48,115 nt of DNA from positions 1 through 48,115 of IMG/VR virus record IMGVR_UViG_3300017788_000037; one strand, given 5' to 3'. The stretch is from a virus. A model generated the notes under the pieces. It did not search any database. It saw nothing but the letters and a program-made list of their open reading frames with translations, and was not told where the DNA came from. Positions 6,741 to 15,036 of the stretch are shown here, in pieces (within the stretch, counting starts at the first letter, position 1; each line of letters opens with the position of its first letter). Both the position numbers and the translations under genes were made by a program.

Positions 6741-9700
6741 GTACATCCTCCAATGTTATGGTTCCGTCTTTAGTTTTGCCAAAATTAAACTTATAATATT
6801 TGCCCTCTTGAATATGCATGTATGCTTTTGGAAACGAAGTTGGAAATACTAAGATTGAATGAAGATCTCTTTTCGTATCTGCCAGTGTGAGCGAAGCCAT
6901 TTTTTTTCCAGTCTTAGTAACCCTAGGCTTAAAGGAAACTACAAACATTTCATCATCTTTAAATGGCAATTGCTTGTATCCTAAAAACTTAACAAGAGCA
7001 TGCGATGATTCTTTTATTTCTTCAGACGGTATGAAAGATACAATCCGATTGTCACTACAAAGAACCAAATAAGAGCGACCTGTCTCAATAGTTGTATTTT
7101 CATCGTCAAATATACCCACAGACCCAGTTTTGTCCAAAATTTCAACTCGTGACCATCCCTTTCCTCTTTTAATTGCCTTAGCCATTCCCAATAAAATAAA
7201 TGCACCCTTTTCTTCAAAGTCACAAACGTCTTGAATAAATGCATAGTAGTGTGAGGGAATTGAAAGATTAAACTCTGGAAGATTTAAATACTCATAAATG
7301 TTTTCTTTAATTTCTAAATCATTTCTAGGATTATCTGGAAAAGTTGCAGCCCCTACTAATCTCATTGACGATAAAGCACGACTGTTAACACCATTACCTT
7401 TTGTAAAAGTAAAGTCTTCAAGTTCTTTATAAGACTTAAATGGTCTTGCTGCAATATACTTATTTGCAATATTGTTAGATATGTATTTAATTCCAGTCAA
7501 CCCAAACCTTATGCCTTTACCTTCAATCTTAAAATCTAGATCAGAATCATTAATATGTGGGAGTTTGATTGATATACCCATACGTTTTGCTTCAATCAAA
7601 TATTCTGTGCGTCCATCTTTATCTTTTTCGTTTTTAAGAAGGGCAAACATAAATTCAAGCGGATAATAATACTTTAACCACGCCGTCCAATATGAGAGCG
7701 TAGAATAAGCAACCGCATGACTTTTGTTGAACGAATATCCCGCATGCGCTTCAAAGTCCTGCCATAAATCACGAGCCTGATTGGGAGTAATATAGGCAGA
7801 AGCACCAGCAATAAAACGTTCTTTGTAGATATCAAACTCTTTAGCATCTTTCTTTTTTCCAATAATTTTTCTAACCTTGTCTGCCTCAGACATGGACATT
7901 TGCCCAAGGTGTACGCATGCTTGCATAACTTGCTCTTGATAAAGAATGCAGCCATAGGTGTCCTCCGTATAGGGTTTTAATATCTGGTGTAAATAGGATA
8001 CAGCCTGTTTTCCATGTTTACGGGCAACGTAGTCTTTGCCGATAGTGTTCATGGCACCTGGACGGACAAGAGCATTAGATGCTGCAAGTTCATCAAAGTT
8101 CTTTACGCCCATTTTAACTAATAGGTTTGTATACGGTGTTGCTTCACATTGGAATACACCCTTTGTATACCCGTCCGAGAGCATCTCGTAAACTTTTGCA
8201 TCTGCTAAGTCTAAAGATAGTAGATCTATTTCTTTGTAATGATTTTCTTTTATCATTGCAACTGCATCCTGAATAACACTTAATGTTTTTAAGCCAAGTG
8301 CATCAATTTTAATTAAACCAATCTTTTCGGCCTCTTGCATATCAACACCAACCACAGGTATGCGACTGTCCGATCCAGGAGAGGAGCGAGTTTCTAGTGG
8401 TGCATACCTAAAGATTGGGTCCTTACTAGTGACCACGCCAGCAGCATGAATACCAGTGCCCCTAATACGGCCTCGCAATTGCTCTCCGTAAACTTCTACC
8501 TCTGGATACTTTTCTCTAAACCATTCTGTGGTTTTTGATCTACAAAACTCATCCCAGGTGTCAACTAACTTTAAAACTTTATTAACATCTGTTAGTGGAA
8601 TGTCCAATATTCTTGCAACATCTCTTACCACGCCTTTGTCTTTAAACTCCATAAAGGTTGCAATAGAAGCAACGTGTCTGTATTGTCTAACCAAATAGTC
8701 TTTTACTTCATCTCGGCGAGTATCTTGAATGTCTGTATCAATATCTGGAAAGTCATTACGTTCTGGATTAATAAAACGGAAAAAGAGCAAGCCGTGCTTT
8801 ATTGGATCAATTGTGGTGATGCCAAGTAAATAACAAACTAAAGAGCCAGCAGATGACCCACGACCTGGACCTACAAGGATTCCTTCTTTCTTTGCCCAGT
8901 TAATCATATTGCTTACCACAAGAAAGTATGGTGCAAACTTTTTATCACGAATAATTTCTAGTTCTTCATTAAGCCTTTGCTCATAGACATCATTCCCAAT
9001 CCAACTGTTTGTAAGTTTTTTTTCTTCAAGTCCTGCGAATGCTAGGCTTGATAACTCTTTATCTGGATTTTTATATTGAACTGGAAGAAGATTTAAACCA
9101 TCTTGAATGTTATATTCTTCTACTGTATCCGCTAACAGTAAGGTATTTGAGTAAATGTCTTCTCTATCAATACCCTGTTTTTGCATGGCAGCCTTTATCT
9201 CATCATAAGACAAAAGATGAATATCAAATTTGTTAAAAGTAATATCTCTGTCTTCGCCATAAAGATAGTCAAGTCTGTCCATCATAGAAGAATGCTTTTT
9301 GGATTTTGCATAAGTTGTGTCTTTTTGAACCTTAGTATGTGTATTTAATAACAACTTAAATTCTTGGACTTCTCTTTGGGATGTGTCTGAGTGATGGCAG
9401 TCTGGAGTTACAACAGCCTTTATATCAAACTCATCTGCAAGTTCAAGTAAATATTTATTTATTTCGGGGGTATTGTGTGGCATAACCTCAATGTAATAAT
9501 CGCCACCAAAATTATCTTTAAACCATTTAATGTATTTTTTTGCAATTGCAAACTCTTGTTCTTCTAATGCTTTAACAAGAACGCTACTTGGACAAGCAGA
9601 TGTAACAATAATACCTTCTTTATATTTTTCCAATATTGCAAAGTCAAATCTTGGTTTTTTAAAAAATCCATCAGTCCATGCAATCTCGCTAATCTTATTA

Positions 9701-10017
9701 AGATTTTCCAAACCCTTTTGGTTCTTGGCTAGAAGGACAATGTGGTTGTAGACAAGATCTTGTTGACCTTCTCTTTCAGACTTATCTCGTGTATCAGATA
9801 TGTCTGCACACATATATCCTTCTAGACCTAGAATTGGCTTAATGCCCTTTGCTTTTGCAATACGGTGCAGTTCCCTATGCCCAGATAAAGTACCGTGGTC
9901 GGTGATGGCTATTGCAGGCATCCCTAACTCAACTGCACGGTTCACGTATTCTTCTGGAGTAGCAATCCCATCAAACAAACTAAAATGGGTGTGGACATGT
10001 AAGCCTACGTAGTTCAT
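6730..10017 (-). CDS. dnaE: DNA polymerase III alpha subunit (DnaE type)
   Basis: 1095 aa replicative polymerase, close to the size of bacterial DnaE. The start at 10017 (MNYVGLHVHTHFSLFDG) places the PHP domain at the N-terminus; a reading from 10062 would overlap the SSB gene. PHP metal ligands look intact (HVHTH, DHGTLSGH, TPDCHH). The C-family palm has GPGRGSSAGS (about 383-392) and FPDIDTDIQD (about 423-432) with the catalytic Asp pair. A helix-hairpin-helix/OB-like C-terminus follows (GWSRVEILDKTGSVGIFD). I see no separate 3'-5' exonuclease, so proofreading may be done by PHP or the host. No clamp or clamp-loader gene is in the window. Confidence 0.95.
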   Translation of the reverse strand: MNYVGLHVHTHFSLFDGIATPEEYVNRAVELGMPAIAITDHGTLSGHRELHRIAKAKGIKPILGLEGYMCADISDTRDKSEREGQQDLVYNHIVLLAKNQKGLENLNKISEIAWTDGFFKKPRFDFAILEKYKEGIIVTSACPSSVLVKALEEQEFAIAKKYIKWFKDNFGGDYYIEVMPHNTPEINKYLLELADEFDIKAVVTPDCHHSDTSQREVQEFKLLLNTHTKVQKDTTYAKSKKHSSMMDRLDYLYGEDRDITFNKFDIHLLSYDEIKAAMQKQGIDREDIYSNTLLLADTVEEYNIQDGLNLLPVQYKNPDKELSSLAFAGLEEKKLTNSWIGNDVYEQRLNEELEIIRDKKFAPYFLVVSNMINWAKKEGILVGPGRGSSAGSLVCYLLGITTIDPIKHGLLFFRFINPERNDFPDIDTDIQDTRRDEVKDYLVRQYRHVASIATFMEFKDKGVVRDVARILDIPLTDVNKVLKLVDTWDEFCRSKTTEWFREKYPEVEVYGEQLRGRIRGTGIHAAGVVTSKDPIFRYAPLETRSSPGSDSRIPVVGVDMQEAEKIGLIKIDALGLKTLSVIQDAVAMIKENHYKEIDLLSLDLADAKVYEMLSDGYTKGVFQCEATPYTNLLVKMGVKNFDELAASNALVRPGAMNTIGKDYVARKHGKQAVSYLHQILKPYTEDTYGCILYQEQVMQACVHLGQMSMSEADKVRKIIGKKKDAKEFDIYKERFIAGASAYITPNQARDLWQDFEAHAGYSFNKSHAVAYSTLSYWTAWLKYYYPLEFMFALLKNEKDKDGRTEYLIEAKRMGISIKLPHINDSDLDFKIEGKGIRFGLTGIKYISNNIANKYIAARPFKSYKELEDFTFTKGNGVNSRALSSMRLVGAATFPDNPRNDLEIKENIYEYLNLPEFNLSIPSHYYAFIQDVCDFEEKGAFILLGMAKAIKRGKGWSRVEILDKTGSVGIFDDENTTIETGRSYLVLCSDNRIVSFIPSEEIKESSHALVKFLGYKQLPFKDDEMFVVSFKPRVTKTGKKMASLTLADTKRDLHSILVFPTSFPKAYMHIQEGKYYKFNFGKTKDGTITLEDVHVS

Positions 10018-10018
10018 C

Positions 10019-10675
10019 TTACCAATCAGCGTTGGTAGCAGATGAAGATGTTGGACCGTCAAAGCCTAAGTAAAATGCTTCCTGTTCAGCGTAAGGAATT
10101 TTCCTTAGCGCTAACTCAAGAGGATAAGGCTTGTGTGCTGACCAGTCAAATGGCTCTGCGTCTGGCGCTCCAGGAATAGTTGTGTAACTTGTCTCAGTTC
10201 CCTGGCCATTACGTTTTACTTTCCAGACTACGTTTGAAATGCTTCCTGTTTCAAGAGCATACTCACGAATTGTATTAAATGCTGATTGCTTACTTACACC
10301 CATTGACCAGATAGCCACGTAAGGTGGTTCAATGCCATCGTCAACTAGAACATTGCAATAGAAACGAAGACGTGCTCTCCAGCCAGCCTTTGGATCTTTA
10401 CGGTGCATTTCTTCTGCCCAGTCACGACCTTCTGACTCCATTGTATCTACAGCCTTGCGCTTGTAGTCCTTTGGATTTGTGTGTTCCTTAACAACTAGTG
10501 CAAGACCACGTTCTGCGTTATAATTTGCAGAGTCTTCATCTAGTTCTTCAATGAAACGAATTTTTGCTGATTGACCGTCGGCAAGTTTTAACCATCTTAC
10601 CTTTGGTGAATTTTCATCATATTTTGGCTTGTCAACTAGGGCATTAATATTTTTTAGTCCCTTTACAATAGTCAT
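10019..10675 (-). CDS. Single-stranded DNA-binding protein, phage type
   Basis: 218 aa. The order and layout fit phage ssDNA-binding proteins: an N-terminal region ahead of an OB-like core with WLKLADGQSAKIRFIEE and WRARLRFYCNVLVDDG, and a flexible Ser/Thr tail that ends in an aromatic residue (TSSSATNADW). It would coat the ssDNA of the replication fork and contact polymerase and primase-helicase. ATG 10675 has AAAGGAG upstream and a candidate -10 box (TGCTAAAAT) at 10706-10714, so it may be transcribed extra strongly. The neighbouring primase and polymerase genes support the call; sequence similarity alone is moderate. Confidence 0.7.
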   Translation of the reverse strand: MTIVKGLKNINALVDKPKYDENSPKVRWLKLADGQSAKIRFIEELDEDSANYNAERGLALVVKEHTNPKDYKRKAVDTMESEGRDWAEEMHRKDPKAGWRARLRFYCNVLVDDGIEPPYVAIWSMGVSKQSAFNTIREYALETGSISNVVWKVKRNGQGTETSYTTIPGAPDAEPFDWSAHKPYPLELALRKIPYAEQEAFYLGFDGPTSSSATNADW

Positions 10676-10703
10676 ATTATTTTTTCTCCTTTTGTTATTG
10701 ATT

Positions 10704-11636
10704 TTATTTTAGCATACCAACGATAGAATTGTCAAACTTAAACTCAAGTTTTTTAATTGCCTCATCGTCCATATCGCCTATATCTTTATATTTTTTATCT
10801 ATGTATACAGGAGTGACAACTGGGCCAAGTTTTTCAATCAACTTATCCTTCATTATTACTCCTGCATCGTCGTTATCTGCAATCAAAACAATGCCATTAA
10901 AATATTTCTCTAATAGCCTAATTTGCGCTGCAGAAACATTAGCCCCCAACGTAGCCACGGCGGGGAATCCCACTTGATCTAGTCTAATTGCATCAAACGA
11001 TGACTCTACTAAGTATACTACGTTTGATGTTTTTACTCTGTGCAAATTAAAAAGAGTTTTTCCTTTTGGTAATCCTGGAGTATTTTTAAACTCTTTGCCC
11101 TCAACAGTTCTAGCAACAAACCCTATACACACTCCATCTGGTGAGTGTACTGGGACTGTTACAGAGTCTTGTCTTTCGGAATACCCAAGTACAAACTTTT
11201 CTATTGATTTTTTTGTTATTTGTCTGCCTTCAAAATACCTGAGTGCCCTTGGAGACTCCAATGCTTGATTGTTTAATCTTTTAATTAGCAATTGATCATA
11301 TTGAACAAATTCTGGTTTATCTATTAGTGCTCTATTTATAGAGTCCTCAATATTTGTTTTCTGCTCTTTACTTTTAATATATCTTATTGCCTCAAAGTAT
11401 GTCCTATTAGATATATGCATTACAAACTCAACAAGAGTTTTTGTGGTTTGACACCCAAAGCAAAAGAACAGCCCAGATTCCTTTGAAACTTCTCCAGCAG
11501 GTGTTCTATTATTATTATGATAAGGACAAAAGATTATATAGTCAGTACCATACTCTGCCTCTATGTCTATTCCTGCGCCAGTTAGTACCCTGTTTATTTG
11601 CTGCGCTGAATAAATATCTCTACTGTTTGTCTTCAT
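10704..11636 (-). CDS. DnaG-type DNA primase
   Basis: 310 aa from ATG 11636 (MKTNSRDIYSAQQ); a TTG-started reading from 11666 is less likely. It makes RNA primers at the fork. CHC2 zinc finger: C37, H40, C59, C62 (FCPYH ... FFCFGC). The TOPRIM domain shows VVYLVESSFDAIRL (catalytic Glu) and GIVLIADNDDAG (DxD-like Asp pair). The C-terminal helicase-interaction domain of bacterial DnaG is short or missing. The start overlaps the end of the DnaB gene by 17 nt, so primase and helicase are translationally linked. Confidence 0.9.
   Translation of the reverse strand: MKTNSRDIYSAQQINRVLTGAGIDIEAEYGTDYIIFCPYHNNNRTPAGEVSKESGLFFCFGCQTTKTLVEFVMHISNRTYFEAIRYIKSKEQKTNIEDSINRALIDKPEFVQYDQLLIKRLNNQALESPRALRYFEGRQITKKSIEKFVLGYSERQDSVTVPVHSPDGVCIGFVARTVEGKEFKNTPGLPKGKTLFNLHRVKTSNVVYLVESSFDAIRLDQVGFPAVATLGANVSAAQIRLLEKYFNGIVLIADNDDAGVIMKDKLIEKLGPVVTPVYIDKKYKDIGDMDDEAIKKLEFKFDNSIVGMLK
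10706..10714 (-). promoter_or_regulatory. Candidate extended -10 box (TGCTAAAAT)
   Basis: Upstream of the SSB gene (start 10675), 30 nt before it. One mismatch from TATAAT. Confidence 0.35.
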
Positions 11637-12843
11637 AGTCCTTGTATCTGTAATAACCTTTGTCAAAGTCTACCTGTACTAAAAAATCACCCATAAAACC
11701 ATTTCTGTTTTTTCTAAATACGCATTCAATAATATCACTATTTGTAGCACGACCAAGTGCCATGACCCAGTCAGCATCATATGCAATCTGTCTAGACCAC
11801 GCTGTTTGCCCTAAAGTCGGAGGTGTAGAAAGATCTTTGACATCATCGGGGGTGGCAGAAGAAATAGCCATGATGGGAACCTCTTCACTAATAGCCATAA
11901 GTTTAAGTTCTCTTGAAAGGTTCTTCATTCTTACCGTTTCATTGTCAGACTTCTGGTTTGGACTCATAAGTTGTAAGTAGTCAACAATAACAAAATCTGG
12001 TTTGTATTGATCAATCTTTCCACGTATAACGGAAGGGGTTATATCTCCGCCATTGTCATTTGATATGATATGAAATTCTGGTTTTCCTGCTAATTTTTGA
12101 GCATGCCATTTTTTAAGCATATCAATTTCTACTTCACCATTACTAAGTTTGCGGTGAGACCAAAGTCCTTCGCCCATAATTGCAAACACACGATTACGAA
12201 CTTCTGTTTCAGACATTTCAAGACTTATGATAAGTGGACTACGACCCTGCTTCCATGCTTGTACTGCAAAATATAAAGCAAGCCAAGACTTGCCAATACC
12301 TGGATACGCTAAGAAAACACCAAGTTGCCCTGGCATGATTCCAGAAGGCAGGTAATTGTCAAACCCTGGGAGCCCTGTTTTAATTCCAACATGCCCAAGG
12401 TCTTGCATCTTCTTTACATTTTCAAAGTATGCAACGGCTGAATCTAAATCTGTAACTTCAATATCTCTAATTGCGGATGTATTCTTTTTTAGTTCAGATG
12501 TTTTTGTGATTAACTGCTCAAGAGCGTTAGAGCCATTTCCTACTTGAACTTCGGATGCTGCATTACGTAAAATATCTTTTAGGCTATCGGTTAAATACTC
12601 TGCCTGCAATTCTTCAAGATGATGCTTTGTTGACCCTACACCATCTACCGCAGCAAAGTCTCTGAATTTTTCTACTACTAAAGACGTTGGAGGAACTGAC
12701 TGATTATTTTCTGAATACAATCTAATAAAATTCCACACATCATTGTGCGTTCTTAAAAGATTTTCAACATTGGCCTGCAATAAAACATGGATTTGCCTAT
12801 CATTAAGCACTGCTGTGATTAACTTTGCCTCTGTGTTATTCAC
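11620..12843 (-). CDS. dnaB: DnaB-like replicative helicase
   Basis: 407 aa hexameric 5'-3' helicase. An N-terminal helical domain (about 1-125) is followed by a RecA-type motor: Walker A AYPGIGKSW (residues 179-187), Walker B PDFVIVDYLQLM, and DnaB-type motifs LIISLEMSETEV and RMKNLSRELKLMA. Start is GTG at 12843 with GGAG about 8 nt upstream, inside an 8-nt overlap with the preceding small gene. It lies next to the primase and is smaller than bacterial DnaB, mainly at the N-terminus. Confidence 0.93.
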   Translation of the reverse strand: MNNTEAKLITAVLNDRQIHVLLQANVENLLRTHNDVWNFIRLYSENNQSVPPTSLVVEKFRDFAAVDGVGSTKHHLEELQAEYLTDSLKDILRNAASEVQVGNGSNALEQLITKTSELKKNTSAIRDIEVTDLDSAVAYFENVKKMQDLGHVGIKTGLPGFDNYLPSGIMPGQLGVFLAYPGIGKSWLALYFAVQAWKQGRSPLIISLEMSETEVRNRVFAIMGEGLWSHRKLSNGEVEIDMLKKWHAQKLAGKPEFHIISNDNGGDITPSVIRGKIDQYKPDFVIVDYLQLMSPNQKSDNETVRMKNLSRELKLMAISEEVPIMAISSATPDDVKDLSTPPTLGQTAWSRQIAYDADWVMALGRATNSDIIECVFRKNRNGFMGDFLVQVDFDKGYYRYKDYEDKQ

Positions 12844-13144
12844 TCAGCCACTCCTTTGCCTTTTTTCTTAATGCTGCTCTTTGCTTGATATCTTCTTCTA
12901 CTTCTAGTTTACCATTAAGAATTTTTTCTGCATTGTAAGCAAAATAATTCCATTTAGGATCTTGGGAAATACTAAAATAATACTCTAATAGATCATAGCA
13001 TTGTGATAGACCGTAGGACTCAACAAGTGCATCAGCGGCCCATTGCTCTACATTAAGGTTCATGTTAGACTTTTGCTCATACCTTTGCAGGTAAAATTTA
13101 TTAAATCTGCTGAGCAAGGCCATTCGGTCTTTGCGGTCAGCCAT
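12836..13144 (-). CDS. Small protein upstream of dnaB, possible helicase accessory
   Basis: 102 aa, helical, with many aromatic and charged residues (NKFYLQRYEQ, LLEYYFSISQ, KWNYFAYNAEKIL) and a Lys/Arg-rich C-terminus (ALRKKAKEWLSE). It overlaps dnaB by 8 nt and the upstream gene by one base. Many phages encode a helicase loader or primosome adaptor just before the helicase, so this is a reasonable guess, but I see no loader motif (no Walker site). Treated as hypothetical. Confidence 0.7.
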   Translation of the reverse strand: MADRKDRMALLSRFNKFYLQRYEQKSNMNLNVEQWAADALVESYGLSQCYDLLEYYFSISQDPKWNYFAYNAEKILNGKLEVEEDIKQRAALRKKAKEWLSE

Positions 13145-13368
13145 TACTCTTTACTATCGGACTCTGCTTCTGCCTCTTTGACCTTTTCTGTTAATTTGTC
13201 TTCAACAAACTTATACACTCTTTCAAAGGCCTGTTCTGTATTTTCACCATCACGCTTTGAGTCAACTATGCCAAAATCAAATCTTAGTGATTGAAAATTA
13301 CCTAGATTAAGGGTATATCCAATCGCTACTGATATTTTTGTATTTTCGTCTTCCATCATCCCCACCAT
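13144..13368 (-). CDS. Hypothetical acidic protein
   Basis: About 74 aa. Two starts are plausible: ATG 13368 or the ATG at 13356 that follows GGTGGGG closely; a TTG at 13395 is less likely. The core, KISVAIGYTLNLGNFQSLRF, has beta character, then a helical part (EQAFERVYKFVEDKLTEKV) and an acidic tail (EAEAESDSKE). The tail resembles acidic ends of ssDNA-binding or partner-binding proteins. It sits first in the small gene group leading into dnaB. Family not recognised. Confidence 0.65.
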   Translation of the reverse strand: MVGMMEDENTKISVAIGYTLNLGNFQSLRFDFGIVDSKRDGENTEQAFERVYKFVEDKLTEKVKEAEAESDSKE

Positions 13369-13376
13369 TTCTATTG

Positions 13377-13919
13377 TTAAATATTTTCTGCCCAAACAGG
13401 AATGAATCTGCCATCCTCTGTCTTTGTATATGTAAGTATACCGTCGCCCATTCGCCTTGTCAATTCTTGGCTTGTAGGAGTCATATTATTTGTTATAAGC
13501 CCATCTTTTCTTGGTTGTCCTATATGTATAGTAGCCAGTATAGCACGAATGTCCCTGACCATGTTTTCTGAATAATAGGATCTAATTTGCCAACCTCTTT
13601 CACCGTTTAGCCTTGCACCAATTGGAGGCGGAATCATTCCAGTTTTAATTAGTTTAGGCATATACTTTCTATGACGATTAATTAATTTAGCAGTCTCTGT
13701 AACAGTATAGGCTCTTTCTCTATTTTTTCTAAAATCTGAACGCAAACAAGTTTCAAGTCTATCTTTAGTTATATTATAAAACGAAACCATTCCAGTAGAT
13801 CGTGAACTATGATGAATTCTTACAAGGTCATTATTTAGAAACCATATTTTTTGATTTCCTTTTATTACAGTTTCGTTATTGTAAATTTCGCCCTGTATAA
13901 TTCCTTTGCTAGTAACCAT
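13377..13919 (-). CDS. Helix-turn-helix DNA-binding protein
   Basis: 180 aa from ATG 13919 (MVTSKGIIQGEIYN) with GAGGG close upstream; the frame is open further back but that stretch covers the preceding zinc gene. An N-terminal beta-rich half (FLNNDLVRIHHSS) resembles a short recognition or HNH-like element without its catalytic motif. Residues 70-101 (AYTVTETAKLINRHRKYMPK then IKTGMIPPPIG) look like a MerR/excisionase-type winged HTH. It overlaps the zinc ribbon gene by 55 nt. Placed between tail and replication modules, it is a candidate regulator of the replication block. Function not shown. Confidence 0.7.
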   Translation of the reverse strand: MVTSKGIIQGEIYNNETVIKGNQKIWFLNNDLVRIHHSSRSTGMVSFYNITKDRLETCLRSDFRKNRERAYTVTETAKLINRHRKYMPKLIKTGMIPPPIGARLNGERGWQIRSYYSENMVRDIRAILATIHIGQPRKDGLITNNMTPTSQELTRRMGDGILTYTKTEDGRFIPVWAENI

Positions 13920-14056
13920 CTTCCCTCTTCGCTTTCTGCTGGCGGATGAAAAAACTTTCTCAGCCCACACACAATACAATAAGTCTCTATATGTTGAATG
14001 CTGCTATATTGTCTGTCAATAAAGGTTTTACCTTTGCACTTTTTACAAAAAATCAT
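13865..14056 (-). CDS. Zinc ribbon protein
   Basis: 63 aa from ATG 14056 (MIFCKKCKGKTF). Cysteines C4, C7, C27 and C30 form two CX2C knuckles, a standard zinc ribbon. A TTG reading from 14089 would overlap the upstream gene. The C-terminal third is helical and basic (GRWLLAKELYRAKF). It is followed by an overlapping HTH gene. Small zinc ribbons of this kind often bind nucleic acid or RNA polymerase; no specific role can be read here. Confidence 0.75.
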   Translation of the reverse strand: MIFCKKCKGKTFIDRQYSSIQHIETYCIVCGLRKFFHPPAESEEGRWLLAKELYRAKFTITKL

Positions 14057-14069
14057 TATTTTTTTATTC

Positions 14070-14510
14070 TTAGTTTGGAATTCCAACAATAATTAAGTGC
14101 ACTGCTAAAGATAGATCGCCAGAGGCACCGAACCTTACAATGCCCTCAACCCTTGTCTCAGTAACACTTTTTAAAATAACGTTAACATTTTGTCCCGCTG
14201 GAGTTTGTCCAATGTTTACTGGCGTAGCCGAAACAATTGGTGGATATTTAAAGTCTTTAAAATCGTATGTAAATGTTTTTTCGTTTCCAGCAGATACCGT
14301 TGAATTGTTAGCAACTTCAACATAGCCACCAATTATTCTTGAATTAGAAGTTTTAATTTCTTGTTTTCCAGCACTTACTGTATCTATTACGGTTTTATTT
14401 ACGGTTGTGGATGCAACCTGTGTTGAAAGATCGTTGACAGCATCAACCAAACTGTATAAATATGTAACATCAAGAGGTTGCCCTCTTTCTGGTAGTGGTA
14501 CCTTAGCCAT
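14070..14510 (-). CDS. Minor tail or fibre-tip protein
   Basis: 146 aa. An N-terminal part (MAKVPLPERGQPLDVTYLYS) is followed by a short heptad-like helix (VDAVNDLSTQV) and a beta-rich C-terminus (YPPIVSATPVNIG, GASGDLSLAVHLIIVGIPN), the layout of small trimeric tail-tip or receptor-binding proteins. It ends the tail operon. ATG 14510 has a strong AGGAGG upstream and a TGATATACT box at 14527-14535. Role inferred from position and fold pattern only. Confidence 0.55.
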   Translation of the reverse strand: MAKVPLPERGQPLDVTYLYSLVDAVNDLSTQVASTTVNKTVIDTVSAGKQEIKTSNSRIIGGYVEVANNSTVSAGNEKTFTYDFKDFKYPPIVSATPVNIGQTPAGQNVNVILKSVTETRVEGIVRFGASGDLSLAVHLIIVGIPN

Positions 14511-14526
14511 TATTGCCTCCTATTAA

Positions 14527-14535
14527 AGTATATCA
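14527..14535 (-). promoter_or_regulatory. Candidate extended -10 box (TGATATACT)
   Basis: In the gap before the 146-aa minor tail gene, 16 nt before its start; AGGAGG lies between. A TATAAT preceded by CCG is also nearby at 14535-14540. Confidence 0.4.
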
Positions 14536-15036
14536 TTATACGGTGTATGGACCATCTTCATAAACCAACAAGGAATTATAATCTCTTGTGATTGGTGTTC
14601 CTATTAGATATATTTCTACGTTCAACCTATTTGGATGTGACTCTTGTAAAACTCCATCTATTGTATAAGTATTTGGTACTGGGAATGAGATACTTCCACC
14701 TTCAATTCTTTGTTTATATATCCAGTCTCCATTGTCATTTCTATGCCATTTTAACCATATATCAAATTCAAGAGCCTTTCTTATTTCATTGCCGTCTATT
14801 TGTATTGAAACTGAGTCCCAGGCAAGTGATGCAATATCTCCTGCATGATTAAATGATATTGATCCAGGAACATACGCATAGTTTGGTTGAAGAATAGATG
14901 TTGGGGACCAGTGCGAAGTTCGGTTTTTATCTTCTGACACAACTCTATATCTTAGCGTATATCCTTCTTCATAAATATCTATGGGTGGAAGATTTTCTTG
15001 TTTTATTGTTACCTGTTTTATTACTGGGTTAGCCAT
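14536..15036 (-). CDS. Minor tail protein
   Basis: 166 aa, beta-rich, no membrane segment. The sequence has fibronectin-like strand patterns (YTLRYRVVSEDKNRTSHWSP and FDIWLKWHRNDNGDWIYKQR), typical of actinophage tail-tip accessories. The start overlaps the upstream stop (TAATG). Its exact place in the tail tip is unknown. Neighbours on both sides are tail proteins. Confidence 0.55.
   Translation of the reverse strand: MANPVIKQVTIKQENLPPIDIYEEGYTLRYRVVSEDKNRTSHWSPTSILQPNYAYVPGSISFNHAGDIASLAWDSVSIQIDGNEIRKALEFDIWLKWHRNDNGDWIYKQRIEGGSISFPVPNTYTIDGVLQESHPNRLNVEIYLIGTPITRDYNSLLVYEDGPYTV

Noticed and set aside
13537-13545. TGCTATACT inside the HTH gene
   Set aside because: About 170 nt from the next start and encodes ordinary residues; taken as chance match.
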